The notes under the pieces: model-generated
Database searches by the model: none
What the model was told of the DNA's origin: nothing
What the model saw: the letters and a program-made list of their open reading frames with translations, nothing else
Translations under genes and position numbers: made by a program
Assembly (NCBI RefSeq): GCF_902498195.1
Contig: NZ_CABVIY010000007.1
Span: 248,001 to 312,000, forward strand
DNA: 64,000 nt
Reading direction: 5' to 3'
Source of the DNA: Pseudomonas fluorescens
GTDB taxonomy: Bacteria > Pseudomonadota > Gammaproteobacteria > Pseudomonadales > Pseudomonadaceae
Shown here: positions 49,226 through 57,747 of the stretch, piece after piece
Numbering within the stretch: position 1 is the stretch's first letter
Layout: the number at the start of each line of letters is the position of its first letter

Positions 49226-50113
49226 ATGGACCGCCTCGCCGCAATGGAAACCTTCGTCTACGTGGTGGAAACCGGCTCGTTTTCCGCCGCCGCCAGGCGT
49301 CTGAACATCGGTCAGCCCGCCGTATCGAAAACCATCGCGCAGCTTGAATCGCGGCTGGCGGTGCGGCTGCTGCTACGTTCAACCCGTGGCCTGACACCCA
49401 CGGAAGCAGGCCTGGCCTTTTTCGAGCGGGCCAAACGCGCCATCGAAGAAGCCAACGAAGCCGACAATGCCGCCCGCGGGGTAGCCAGCGGGTTGACCGG
49501 CACCTTGCGCATCTGCACCGCCGTGACATTCGGCCGGCTGCACATCGTTCCTCACCTGGGAGCGTTTCTGGAGCAAAACCCGGAACTGGACATTGACCTG
49601 ATGCTCGATGACCGCAACGTCAACCTGGTGGAAGAAGGCGTCGATGTTGCATTGCGCATGGGCACCCTGAGCGACTCAGGCCTCACCGCCCGCAAGATCG
49701 CCGAATGTCGGCGCGTGGTGCTGGGCACACCGGCGTATTTCGCACAACACGGTGAACCCGCCTGCCCCGCCGACCTGAGCCGTTACCCGGCGATCGTCTA
49801 CACCCTGGGCGGTGCCACCAGCCGGCCATTCAGGAAGGGCGACGAAGAACAACCGGTCACCCTCAGCGGCCGGATGCGCGTTAACGCCGCCGAAGGACTG
49901 CGCGGGGCGGTGCTGGCCCATCTGGGGCTGACTGTCGCCTCCGAATGGATGTTTGCGCCAGAGCTGGCCAATGGCTCGGTGAGGGAAGTGATGTCCGACT
50001 GGACCTTGCCGAATCAGGACCTGTGGGCGGTATTTCCCACGGGCAGGATGGCCAGCGCGAAGGCGCGGGCGTTTGTGGAGTATGTGCAGGGGTTGTTGAC
50101 CATAGAGGCCTGA
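49226..50113 (+). CDS. LysR family transcriptional regulator
   Basis: A 295-residue LysR regulator. The helix-turn-helix spans residues 1-60: MDRLAAMETFVYVVETGSFS, AAARRLNIGQPAVSKTIAQL, ESRLAVRLLLRSTRGLTPTE. The rest is the substrate-binding domain with GTLRICTAVTFGRLHIVPHL. The start at 49226 has AAGGA seven bases upstream; the long frame upstream passes through the REPIN and is not coding. It belongs to the CrgA/YhjC-like group. No target gene is obvious, as both neighbours are toxin-antitoxin pairs. Confidence 0.92.
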   Translation: MDRLAAMETFVYVVETGSFSAAARRLNIGQPAVSKTIAQLESRLAVRLLLRSTRGLTPTEAGLAFFERAKRAIEEANEADNAARGVASGLTGTLRICTAVTFGRLHIVPHLGAFLEQNPELDIDLMLDDRNVNLVEEGVDVALRMGTLSDSGLTARKIAECRRVVLGTPAYFAQHGEPACPADLSRYPAIVYTLGGATSRPFRKGDEEQPVTLSGRMRVNAAEGLRGAVLAHLGLTVASEWMFAPELANGSVREVMSDWTLPNQDLWAVFPTGRMASAKARAFVEYVQGLLTIEA

Positions 50114-50114
50114 G

Positions 50115-50154
50115 TTTTCGATTATTTCGTTTATTGCGATTTTCGAATATTTCG
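50115..50154 (+). promoter_or_regulatory. Direct-repeat operator and promoter candidate of the PIN module
   Basis: Two 15-base direct repeats TTTTCGA[T/A]TATTTCG lie at 50115-50129 and 50140-50154, identical but for one base. The second falls between TTGCGA (50134-50139) and TAGCCT (50157-50162), a -35/-10 pair with 17-base spacing. Binding by the antitoxin here would autoregulate the pair. Confidence 0.5.
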
Positions 50155-50197
50155 AATAGCCTGCCAACATCGACTATTCAGCCTATTGGAAACCGTC

Positions 50198-50662
50198 ATG
50201 ACGACCCTCACTCACCCAATCAACTTGCCCATGGAGCGTGAAGTACAGGCTGCTATCGAGAGCCAGCGCGCCTTGGTCGCTTACCTCTCAACTCAACTGG
50301 AAACCCAGCGCATCCAGATTTTCGACGAGCAGAACGAAGCGCACATCGTTGAACTACCTACCTCGGCGCTGCGCCTGCTGGTTGATATCCTGGCGGAACT
50401 CGCCACGGGGAACGCCGTAAAAGTGGTTCCGGTTCACGCAGAACTGACTACGCAAGAAGCTTCGGATCTGCTCAACGTCTCACGTCCACACCTGATCAAA
50501 TTGCTCGAATCCGGCGAGTTGTCCTACCACAAAACCGGCAAGCACCGACGTGTGCGTTTTGCCGATTTGATGGAGTATAAAAACCGACGCGAAGCAGCCA
50601 GCGAGCAGGCAATGACGCTACTCGCCGAGCAGGCACAGGCGTTAAGGACAGGATACGAGTGA
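50198..50662 (+). CDS. Excisionase-type helix-turn-helix antitoxin of a PIN module
   Basis: A 154-residue protein. The N-terminal half (residues 12-80) is helical with no motif I know; the C-terminal half is an excisionase/MerR-like winged helix (LTTQEASDLLNVSRPHLIKL, then LESGELSYHKTGKHRRVRF). Such proteins precede PIN-domain toxins in Pseudomonas and act as antitoxin and autorepressor. The PIN gene starts four bases before this stop (GTGA overlap), supporting the pairing. The start at ATG 50198 is used; a TTG at 50186 is a weaker choice. Confidence 0.85.
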   Translation: MTTLTHPINLPMEREVQAAIESQRALVAYLSTQLETQRIQIFDEQNEAHIVELPTSALRLLVDILAELATGNAVKVVPVHAELTTQEASDLLNVSRPHLIKLLESGELSYHKTGKHRRVRFADLMEYKNRREAASEQAMTLLAEQAQALRTGYE

Positions 50663-51234
50663 GGCACTCTTCTTTCACCGCTGTATATCATGCCTGCGTG
50701 CTTTACCCCGCCCCATTGAGAGACTTTCTGATGTGGCTTGCGCTTTCTGGACGTTTCCGGGCGCGATGGTCCTCGCAGATACATGACGAATGGAAACGCA
50801 ATCTACTGAAAAACCGTCCGGATCTGACCGCACAACAACTGGATCGCACCTGCGAGCTGATGGATCTGGCCATACCGGATGCTTGCGTCAGCGGTTACGA
50901 AAACCTGATAGAAGGGCTGATCCTGCCAGACCTCAATGATCGACATGTGCTGGCCGCTGCCATCCGCTGCAATGCCAGCGTCATTGTCACCTTCAATCAA
51001 AAAGATTTCCCCTCTACAGCATTGGCCCCTTTCGGTGTCGAGGCTCAGCATCCTGACGAGTTCGTCGATAATCTTTTTGCCCTGGATGCATCGGCGGTGG
51101 TCTGTGCGGCCCAAAGACAACGCAAACAGTTGAAATCACCCGCGCTGGATGTCGGCACTTACCTGGACCTCTTGTTGCGCCAAGGGTTGGTTCAGACCGT
51201 CAAGGCGCTGAACGATTACCGACAGATGCTTTGA
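50659..51234 (+). CDS. PIN-domain toxin with first catalytic Asp replaced by His
   Basis: A 191-residue PIN-domain ribonuclease-like protein, the presumed toxin of the pair. PIN nucleases use three or four acidic residues to bind metal. Glu44 (HDEW), Asp94 (DLNDRHVLAAAI) and Asp116 (TFNQKDF) are in place, but the first position, normally Asp in the context YDACVLYP, reads YHACVLYP with His11 (codon CAT at 50689-50691). One base change from GAT would explain it. The enzyme is therefore probably weakened or dead, unless the sequence has an error. The start is a GTG overlapping the antitoxin stop. Confidence 0.88.
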   Translation: MRHSSFTAVYHACVLYPAPLRDFLMWLALSGRFRARWSSQIHDEWKRNLLKNRPDLTAQQLDRTCELMDLAIPDACVSGYENLIEGLILPDLNDRHVLAAAIRCNASVIVTFNQKDFPSTALAPFGVEAQHPDEFVDNLFALDASAVVCAAQRQRKQLKSPALDVGTYLDLLLRQGLVQTVKALNDYRQML

Positions 51235-51252
51235 CAGCAGCTGTTCCCGCCG

Positions 51253-52002
51253 CTACAGCACACACCCGTCAAACCCCACGCTGACATTCCCCGGCAACTC
51301 TGCGCAATGCTCGATCAGCCACGCATCCAATGTATGCCCCACATGGGTCAGCACCGCTGCCTCCGGTTGCAGTTCCTCGATGCATTGCAAGGCCAGGTTC
51401 AGGTCATTGTGATTACGCGGTGCCTGGGGTTGTGGTGGTATCGAACAGTCGAGTACCAGGACGTCCAGCGGCTGGCGTTGCAGAAACGTCGTGGTGGCCG
51501 GTGGCAGGCCCACGGTGTCGGTCAGGTAGGCGATCCGCCGACCCTCGCCTTCCAGCAGGTAGCCGAGGGTCGGCCTGGAGTGCAGCAACGGCAGCGCGGT
51601 TACGTTCAACGGGCCGAAAGCGCGGGTTTCAAACGCCTCGAACGGCTGGCTGAAGTCGAGAATGCCCGGATGCTTGTACAGATCCGCCAGGCCTTCCGGG
51701 TCGACGGGCCCGTGCACTGGAATCACCAGGCCCTGCCCCCAACGCAGATGCAACAGGCCCTGGGCATGATCGGCGTGGTAGTGAGTCTGCAAGATGCCGT
51801 TGAAACTGCGCGGCGCGAAGCGCTCGGTGAGGTCCGGCAGGCCGCTGTCGATCAGCCAGCGCTGGTCGCCGCATTCGACCAGCGCGCAGCAGGGTCGTCG
51901 TCGCCAGCGCTCATCGATGCGCGCACGAACGCAAGCTTGGCATTCGCATCCGTAGACCGGCACTTGCCGTGCGTCGCCAGTGCCCAACAGCGTCAGGCGC
52001 AT
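51253..52002 (-). CDS. phnP: Phosphoribosyl 1,2-cyclic phosphate phosphodiesterase
   Basis: PhnP opens 5-phosphoribosyl 1,2-cyclic phosphate, the last C-P lyase product, to ribose 1,5-bisphosphate. The 249-residue protein is a metallo-beta-lactamase: QTHYHADHAQGL is the metal site, DTVGLP and later HVGHTLD supply further ligands, and CECQACVRARIDERWRRRP is the extra N-terminal zinc-binding segment seen in PhnP. It overlaps phnN by ten bases and ends the phn operon. No terminator is obvious after it. Confidence 0.95.
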   Translation of the reverse strand: MRLTLLGTGDARQVPVYGCECQACVRARIDERWRRRPCCALVECGDQRWLIDSGLPDLTERFAPRSFNGILQTHYHADHAQGLLHLRWGQGLVIPVHGPVDPEGLADLYKHPGILDFSQPFEAFETRAFGPLNVTALPLLHSRPTLGYLLEGEGRRIAYLTDTVGLPPATTTFLQRQPLDVLVLDCSIPPQPQAPRNHNDLNLALQCIEELQPEAAVLTHVGHTLDAWLIEHCAELPGNVSVGFDGCVL

Positions 52003-52559
52003 GCGGCAGGCTCGTCGATGCAGGCCAGCAGGTGTTCGACGGTGCGCTCCAGCGACCCGGAGTTGTCGAGCAGGTGCACGGCCGGGTCTTCGGCCAGCAG
52101 GCGCTCATTGAACCGGGCATTGCGTGCCAGCCGCTGTTCGATCTCGGCCTCGGACTCGCGCCCGCGCGCCAGCAGGCGCTGGCGCAACACCGCCTGATCC
52201 ACGGTCAACAACACCGCCAGCACGTTCGGATAGCGCTGGCGGGTTTGCGGCAGATGCCCGCGTGAGCCGTTGACCAGCACGTCGTTCCCCGCCGCCAGCC
52301 ACTCGTCGATTTCCCTGGGGATACCATAGGTCAGGCCATTGGCCTGCCAGCTCAGGGCGAATGCGCCCTGGGCCTGCATCTCGGCGAACTGCTGCTGGCT
52401 GACGCCCAGCGCCGCCTCGCCCACGGCTTCCGCCGAGCGGGTGATGACCCGCCGCACGATACGGCAGCCGCGTTCGGCCAACCGTGTTCGCGCGGCATCC
52501 AGCAGGCTGTCCTTGCCCGAACCGGAAGGCCCGATGAGATAGATCAACCTGCCTGACAT
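51993..52559 (-). CDS. phnN: Ribose 1,5-bisphosphate phosphokinase
   Basis: PhnN phosphorylates ribose 1,5-bisphosphate to PRPP, which returns the sugar from phosphonate breakdown to metabolism. The 188-residue protein has a Walker A loop GPSGSGKDSLL near residue 10 and resembles guanylate kinase, as expected. The start MSGRLIYLIG overlaps the phnM stop (ATGA), which decides against an upstream ATG nine codons earlier. Confidence 0.95.
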   Translation of the reverse strand: MSGRLIYLIGPSGSGKDSLLDAARTRLAERGCRIVRRVITRSAEAVGEAALGVSQQQFAEMQAQGAFALSWQANGLTYGIPREIDEWLAAGNDVLVNGSRGHLPQTRQRYPNVLAVLLTVDQAVLRQRLLARGRESEAEIEQRLARNARFNERLLAEDPAVHLLDNSGSLERTVEHLLACIDEPAACA

Positions 52560-53704
52560 CAAAACACCCTCTTCGCTTGTCGCCATACTTGCTGGACCAC
52601 CGGCAACCCGTCCTGACTGCGCGCCTGCACCAGATCGGCACGCAGGCCCTGGGCGATTTCGCCACGATCGCTCAACCCGGCGGCGCGGGCCGGGGCCAGG
52701 CTGACCATGCGCATCGCGGCGGCCAGGTCGATCCGTTCGCTCTGGGCCGCCAGTGCAAAGGCCGCCTGCAACAGGCTCGCCGGGTAGTAATCGCTGGACA
52801 GGATGTCCAGCAGCCCTGCTTCCGCCAGCTCAGCGGCCGCCACGTTACCCGAGTGCGAACCGCCGCGCACGATGTTCGGTGCGCCCATCAACACTTGCAT
52901 GCCCTGCTGGCGGCAGCCGCGCGCCGCTTCGACGGTGGTCGGGAACTCGGCGATGGTCATGCCGTAGCGCGCCGATTCCTCGACGTGGGCCAGGGTTGCG
53001 TCGTCATGGCTGGCCACCGACAGGCCACGGGCCAGGCAATGCTCGACAATCGCCGCGCGATAACGGTCGCTGTATTCCCGGGAGTTGGCCATCTGCAAGG
53101 TGATGAATTCGTCCATCTGCGTGGTGGTCAGGTGATATTTGCCCATGTAGTACTCACGGTACTTGGACTCCAGCACGAATTGGCGCTGACCCGGCGAATG
53201 GTCCATCACCGACACCAGTTGCACCAGCGGATGCTCCACCAGATCGCGGAACACGCTCAGGGTGTCCGGGTGGCACAGCTCGCAGCGCAGGTGCAGGCGG
53301 TGCTCGGCGCGGGTCAGCCCGGCGTCGCAAGCGCTGGAGATCGCCTCCAGCATCGCCGGCAGTTTCTGCATGCGGTTGCCCTTGGGGTTCACGTCGCCGA
53401 TGGACACCGCGTCGAACACGGTGGTGATGCCGGCCGCGACGATCTGCGCATCGTGGCTGAGCACCGCCGAGCGCGACGGCCAGTCCACGCCGGGGCGCGG
53501 GGTCATGTGTTTTTCCAGGTTGTCGGTGTGCAACTCCACCAGGCCCGGCAACAGGTAATCACCGTTGAGGTCCTGGGCCTGGGGCAAGCGGCTCGGGCCT
53601 TCGGCCACATCGACGATCACGCCGTCGCGCAGCACCACGGTGCCGTAGAACACGCGGTCAGCGGTGACCAGTTGGGCATTGCTGAGGATCTGTTCAACGG
53701 GCAT
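52559..53704 (-). CDS. phnM: RPnTP hydrolase (alpha-D-ribose 1-methylphosphonate 5-triphosphate diphosphatase)
   Basis: PhnM removes pyrophosphate from ribose-1-phosphonate 5-triphosphate, giving the substrate of PhnJ. The 381-residue amidohydrolase has the metal site ELHTDNLEKH near residue 57 and MDHSPGQRQF and HDDATLAHVE further on. It overlaps phnL by 11 bases and phnN by one stop/start. Normal family length. Confidence 0.95.
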   Translation of the reverse strand: MPVEQILSNAQLVTADRVFYGTVVLRDGVIVDVAEGPSRLPQAQDLNGDYLLPGLVELHTDNLEKHMTPRPGVDWPSRSAVLSHDAQIVAAGITTVFDAVSIGDVNPKGNRMQKLPAMLEAISSACDAGLTRAEHRLHLRCELCHPDTLSVFRDLVEHPLVQLVSVMDHSPGQRQFVLESKYREYYMGKYHLTTTQMDEFITLQMANSREYSDRYRAAIVEHCLARGLSVASHDDATLAHVEESARYGMTIAEFPTTVEAARGCRQQGMQVLMGAPNIVRGGSHSGNVAAAELAEAGLLDILSSDYYPASLLQAAFALAAQSERIDLAAAMRMVSLAPARAAGLSDRGEIAQGLRADLVQARSQDGLPVVQQVWRQAKRVF

Positions 53705-54416
53705 CGGCGTATTCCTCTGGGTTCACGGCAACGGGGGTCATGTCGAGATGGCGATCGGCAACCGCTTCGCGGGCGACGCGGTCGTGGAAGATGCCGATCA
53801 GCGCGGCACCGGCTTGCTTGGCTTCGTTCATCAGTTCCAGCACCACCTGGCGATTGTTGTCGTCGAGGGAGGCCGTCGGTTCGTCGAGCAACATCACCGG
53901 CCACGCCACCATGAAGCCACGGGCGATGTTGACCCGCTGCTGCTCGCCACCGGAGAAGGTGCCGGGCGCCAGCTGCCACAGGCGTTGCGGAATGTTCAGG
54001 CGGCTGAGCAACAGCTCTGCACGGGATTGCGCCAGGTGTTTCGACCAGCCTCGGGCCAGGGCCGGCTCCATGACCACGTCCAGGCAGGCCACTCGCGGAA
54101 TCACCCGCAGGAACTGGCTGACATAACCCAGGGTGCGCTGGCGCACTTGCAGAATGTCCCGGGGCTCGGCGCCCACCAGCTCCAGCCACTGCGCGTCATG
54201 CTGCACGCGGATGCTGCCGCCCGCTGGCAAATAGTTGCCGTACAGGGTGCGCAGCAAGGTGCTTTTACCGGCGCCGGACTGGCCGTGGAGCACCAGGCAT
54301 TCGCCGCCCGCCACACTGAAATCCACGCCGCGCAGCACATTGAGGACCACGCCGTTCTGCTGGTGCAGGGTGAAGGTTTTCGAGAGGTCACGGACCTCGA
54401 TCAAGGGATTCATCAT
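53694..54416 (-). CDS. phnL: C-P lyase system ABC-type ATP-binding protein PhnL
   Basis: PhnL is an ABC ATPase without a transport role; it associates with the PhnGHIJ core complex. The 240-residue protein shows Walker A GQSGAGKST, signature FSGGEQQRVN and Walker B PVMLLDEPTAS. It overlaps phnK by four bases and phnM by 11. Confidence 0.94.
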   Translation of the reverse strand: MMNPLIEVRDLSKTFTLHQQNGVVLNVLRGVDFSVAGGECLVLHGQSGAGKSTLLRTLYGNYLPAGGSIRVQHDAQWLELVGAEPRDILQVRQRTLGYVSQFLRVIPRVACLDVVMEPALARGWSKHLAQSRAELLLSRLNIPQRLWQLAPGTFSGGEQQRVNIARGFMVAWPVMLLDEPTASLDDNNRQVVLELMNEAKQAGAALIGIFHDRVAREAVADRHLDMTPVAVNPEEYADAR

Positions 54417-55219
54417 GGCTGCAGCACCGAAGACACCAACAGTTGAGAGTAAAGATGCTGCGGATCGTCGAGGATCTGGTCAGTCAAACCGGTTTCCACC
54501 ACCCGCGATCGGCGCATCACCATCAAGCGATCGGCCAGCAGTCGTGCCACCGCCAGGTCGTGGGTGACGATCACCACCGCCAGGTCCAGCTCACGCACCA
54601 GTCCGCGCAGCAGGTCGAGCAAACGCGCTTGAACCGAGACGTCGAGACCGCCCGTAGGTTCGTCCATGAACACCAGGCGCGGGCTCGACACCAGGTTGCG
54701 GGCGATTTGCAGGCGTTGCTGCATGCCGCCAGAGAAGGTGCGAGGCAAGTCGTCGATGCGCTGCGGGTCGATTTCCACCTGGCTCAGCCAGTCGAGGCCC
54801 GCCCCACGCAGCTGCTGGTAATTGCGCACACCCTGGGCCATCAAGCGCTCGCCGATGTTGGCGCCGGCCGACACGCCCATGCGCAAACCGTCCCGCGGAT
54901 TCTGCTCGACGAAACCCCATTCGGTGCGCAACAAGGTGCGGCGTTCAGCTTCGCTGGCGCTGTACAGGTCGAGCCATTGGTCCTGCTTGTCGCGATAACC
55001 GATGCGACCTTTTTGCGGTGGCAGGCGCCCGCTCAGCAGCGAGAGCAAGGTCGATTTACCGGAACCGGACTCGCCGACAATCCCCAGCACTTCACCGGGA
55101 TAGAGGTCGAAGCTGACGTCCTGGCAGCCTTTTTCCGGACCGTACAACAGCGACAGGTCACGCACTTGCAGCAAGGGTTCGGTGGACACGGACAGTTCGT
55201 TTTTCAGCGCCTGGTTCAT
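54413..55219 (-). CDS. phnK: C-P lyase system ABC-type ATP-binding protein PhnK
   Basis: PhnK binds as a dimer to the PhnJ part of the C-P lyase core and couples ATP turnover to its opening. The 268-residue protein has Walker A GESGSGKST, signature FSGGMQQRLQ and Walker B LVFMDEPTGGLD, and resembles dipeptide-type ATPases. Overlaps phnJ and phnL by four bases each. Confidence 0.94.
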   Translation of the reverse strand: MNQALKNELSVSTEPLLQVRDLSLLYGPEKGCQDVSFDLYPGEVLGIVGESGSGKSTLLSLLSGRLPPQKGRIGYRDKQDQWLDLYSASEAERRTLLRTEWGFVEQNPRDGLRMGVSAGANIGERLMAQGVRNYQQLRGAGLDWLSQVEIDPQRIDDLPRTFSGGMQQRLQIARNLVSSPRLVFMDEPTGGLDVSVQARLLDLLRGLVRELDLAVVIVTHDLAVARLLADRLMVMRRSRVVETGLTDQILDDPQHLYSQLLVSSVLQP

Positions 55220-56088
55220 TGGCCCTGCTCCTGCTGGCTGACGCGCTCGGCGCAGTAATAAGTGTCGGAACAGACAAAGCTCTGGGTGCCGGCGTCGTCG
55301 AGGATCAGCTCGTCGAGGAACGAATCGTGGCTACCGCAAATGGCGCAGCACTCGTCCCACTTTTGCGCTTCGAACGGGTGATCCTCGAAGTCCAGGCTGA
55401 CGACTTTGGTAAAGGGCGGCACCGCGTACAGGCGCTTCTCGCGACCGGCACCAAACAGCATCAACGCCGGGCTCATGTCGAGTTTCGGGTTGTCGAATTT
55501 CGGAATCGGCGAGGGGTCCATCACGTAGCGTTCGTCAACCATCACCGGGTAGGCGTAGGCGGTGGCGATGTGGCCGAAGGTGGCGATGTCCTCGTAGAGC
55601 TTGACGTGCATCACCCCGTAATCGTTGAGGGCGTGCATGGTCCGGGTCTCGGTTTCCGACGGTTCGATAAAGCGCAGCGGCTCCGGAATCGGCACCTGAT
55701 AGACCATGATCTGATCGGCATGCAGCGGCGTTTCCGGGATGCGGTGGCGGGTCTGGATCACCGTCGCGTCCGGGGTGATTTCGGTGGTGGCAACGCCAGC
55801 GGTACGGGCGAAGAAGCGGCGGATCGACACCGCGTTGGTGGTGTCGTCGGCGCCCTGGTCGATGACCTTGAGCACGTCATCATCGCCAAGAATCGCAGCG
55901 GTCAATTGCATGCCGCCAGTACCCCAGCCGTAGGGCAACGGCATCTCGCGGCCACCGAACGGCACCTGATACCCGGGAATCGCCACGGCCTTGAGCAAGG
56001 CGCGGCGGATCATGCGTTTGGTCTGTTCATCGAGGTAGGCAAAGTTGTACGCCGCGTCGCGTACCGGCGCTTGAGTCTGGTCATTCAT
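55216..56088 (-). CDS. phnJ: C-P lyase radical SAM subunit PhnJ
   Basis: PhnJ cleaves the C-P bond with S-adenosylmethionine and a [4Fe-4S] cluster, releasing methane from methylphosphonate. The 290-residue protein has the non-canonical cysteines spaced as in E. coli: Cys248, Cys251 and Cys273 as cluster ligands and Cys279 as the presumed thiyl radical (CAICGSHD, then FVCSDTYYC). Other conserved parts are PFGGREMPLPYGWGTGGMQL near the start. It overlaps phnI by eight bases. Confidence 0.97.
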   Translation of the reverse strand: MNDQTQAPVRDAAYNFAYLDEQTKRMIRRALLKAVAIPGYQVPFGGREMPLPYGWGTGGMQLTAAILGDDDVLKVIDQGADDTTNAVSIRRFFARTAGVATTEITPDATVIQTRHRIPETPLHADQIMVYQVPIPEPLRFIEPSETETRTMHALNDYGVMHVKLYEDIATFGHIATAYAYPVMVDERYVMDPSPIPKFDNPKLDMSPALMLFGAGREKRLYAVPPFTKVVSLDFEDHPFEAQKWDECCAICGSHDSFLDELILDDAGTQSFVCSDTYYCAERVSQQEQGQ

Positions 56089-57157
56089 GGTTGCTGCCCT
56101 CGGCAGGCTTGCGCAGTTTGCGGATCAGTTCCAGTTCGGCCTGGAAGTCCACGTAGTGAGGTAACTTGAGGTGCGAGACGAAGCCGGCGGCCTCGACGTT
56201 GTCGCAGTGCATCAGCACAAATTCTTCCTGCTGCGCCGGGGACTCGATCTCTTCGTTGAACTCCTTGGCGCGCAGGGCGCGGTCGACCAGCGCCATGCCC
56301 ATGGCCTTGCGCTCGGCATGTCCGAAGGCCAGGCCGTAGCCGCGGGTGAACTGCGCCAGTTCCGTGGCCGAGCCGACGAACTGGTTGACCATCTCGCACT
56401 CGGTGACTTCGATGCTGCCCAGGTTGATCGGGAAGCCCAGCTCCTCCGGGTCGATCCACACTTCAACGTCGCCGATACGGATTTCCCCGGCGAACGGGTG
56501 GTTACGGCCATAACCACGCTGGGTCGAATACCCCAGCGCCAGCAGGAAACCTTCATCGCCACGGGCCAGCGCTTGCAAGCGCTCGGCACGGCTGGCGGGC
56601 AACTCCAGCGGGTCGCGGGTGATGTCCGCCACCGTCTCGTTGTTGTCCGATTCGTTCTTGATCAAGCCTTCCTTGGCCAGCAAGCCAAGGACCCGTGGGC
56701 AGGCTTCAAGGCTGGCATTCGGGGTGGTTTGCGGTCCCGGATACTCGCCTTCGGCCAGCAGCGCAAAGTCGAGCAGGCGATGGGTGTAATCGAAGGTCGG
56801 GCCCAGCAGTTGCCCGCCCGGCACGTCCTTGAAGGTGGCAGACAGACGACGGCTGAGCAGCATGTTCGAGGTGTCGATCGGCAGGCTCGGGCTGAAGCGC
56901 GGCAACGTGGTGCGGTAGGCGCGCAGCAGGAAGATCGCTTCTACCAGGTCCCCCGCCGCTTGCTTGATGGCCAGCGCGGCGAGTTCTTCGTCGTACAGCG
57001 AGCCTTCGCTCATCACCCGCGCCACCGCCAGTGGCAGTTGCTGGCGGATCTGCTCGACGCTCAACTCAGTGACCGAGGTATCGCCCCGGCGTTTTTTCGC
57101 CAGCAGGCGGTGGGCATTGTCGATGGCCTGTTCGCCACCCTTGACGGCTACGTACAT
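56081..57157 (-). CDS. phnI: C-P lyase core subunit PhnI
   Basis: PhnI, with PhnG, PhnH and PhnL, attaches phosphonates to ribose 1-position of ATP by displacing adenine; alone it acts as a nucleosidase. The 358-residue protein starts MYVAVKGGEQAIDNAHRLLA and contains ALGYSTQRGYGRNHPFAGEI, AFGHAERKAMGMALVDRAL and HVDNVEAAGF-like (HCDNVEAAGFVSHLKLPHYV) segments typical of PhnI. The start overlaps the phnH stop (ATGA). Confidence 0.96.
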   Translation of the reverse strand: MYVAVKGGEQAIDNAHRLLAKKRRGDTSVTELSVEQIRQQLPLAVARVMSEGSLYDEELAALAIKQAAGDLVEAIFLLRAYRTTLPRFSPSLPIDTSNMLLSRRLSATFKDVPGGQLLGPTFDYTHRLLDFALLAEGEYPGPQTTPNASLEACPRVLGLLAKEGLIKNESDNNETVADITRDPLELPASRAERLQALARGDEGFLLALGYSTQRGYGRNHPFAGEIRIGDVEVWIDPEELGFPINLGSIEVTECEMVNQFVGSATELAQFTRGYGLAFGHAERKAMGMALVDRALRAKEFNEEIESPAQQEEFVLMHCDNVEAAGFVSHLKLPHYVDFQAELELIRKLRKPAEGSNHE

Positions 57158-57747
57158 CAGACACGCTCCTGTGCGATGCGGGTGCTGCGTGGCAGGCCGA
57201 TCAGGTCATGGTCGGCGGTGAAAAACAGATCCAGGCCACGGGGAAATTCGTTGCGACGTTCACGCTCGCGCCAGAAACCGTCGGCCACCGGCAGTGCGAC
57301 GGCGTGTTCGGTTTCGATCCCCGGTCCGCGCCAGCCCAGCCCTGCCCCGCCATCGAGGCTCGGCAGTTGAACCAGCAAGGTGCAGGACTGATCGGGGTAG
57401 CGGTCGTTGCCGTGATCGAAGCCGCTGAGGTCTTGCAGATCGTCGGTGGCAAGCAAGGCAAAACGCGCGTCTTCACGGTTGGCGGTCAGCGGGCAGCCGC
57501 AGTGAAACGCCAGGTTGGCGCGGATCAGCGGCGTGTCGAACGACGGCGCCAGCCACAGGGGCGTGTCGACATCCAGCAACGCCAGGCACAGCGCATAGGT
57601 GGCTGGCGCCAGCCCTTCGAGGCTCGGCGTGGCTTGCAGGGTCTGGATCAGACCGGGACCGGCCAGTGCCTTCATGGCCGCGCGAAAACCGCGCTGGCTA
57701 TCCAGCACCGGGTCGGTGAACGCCGGTTGCAACAGCTGTGCGCTCAT
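57157..57747 (-). CDS. phnH: C-P lyase core subunit PhnH
   Basis: PhnH is a small dimeric subunit of the C-P lyase core complex. The 196-residue protein has the family start QPAFTDPVLDSQRGFRAAMK and the GWRGPGIETEHAVALPVADG motif late in the chain. The start MSAQLLQPAF overlaps the phnG stop; a longer frame extending inside phnG was rejected. Confidence 0.95.
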   Translation of the reverse strand: MSAQLLQPAFTDPVLDSQRGFRAAMKALAGPGLIQTLQATPSLEGLAPATYALCLALLDVDTPLWLAPSFDTPLIRANLAFHCGCPLTANREDARFALLATDDLQDLSGFDHGNDRYPDQSCTLLVQLPSLDGGAGLGWRGPGIETEHAVALPVADGFWRERERRNEFPRGLDLFFTADHDLIGLPRSTRIAQERV

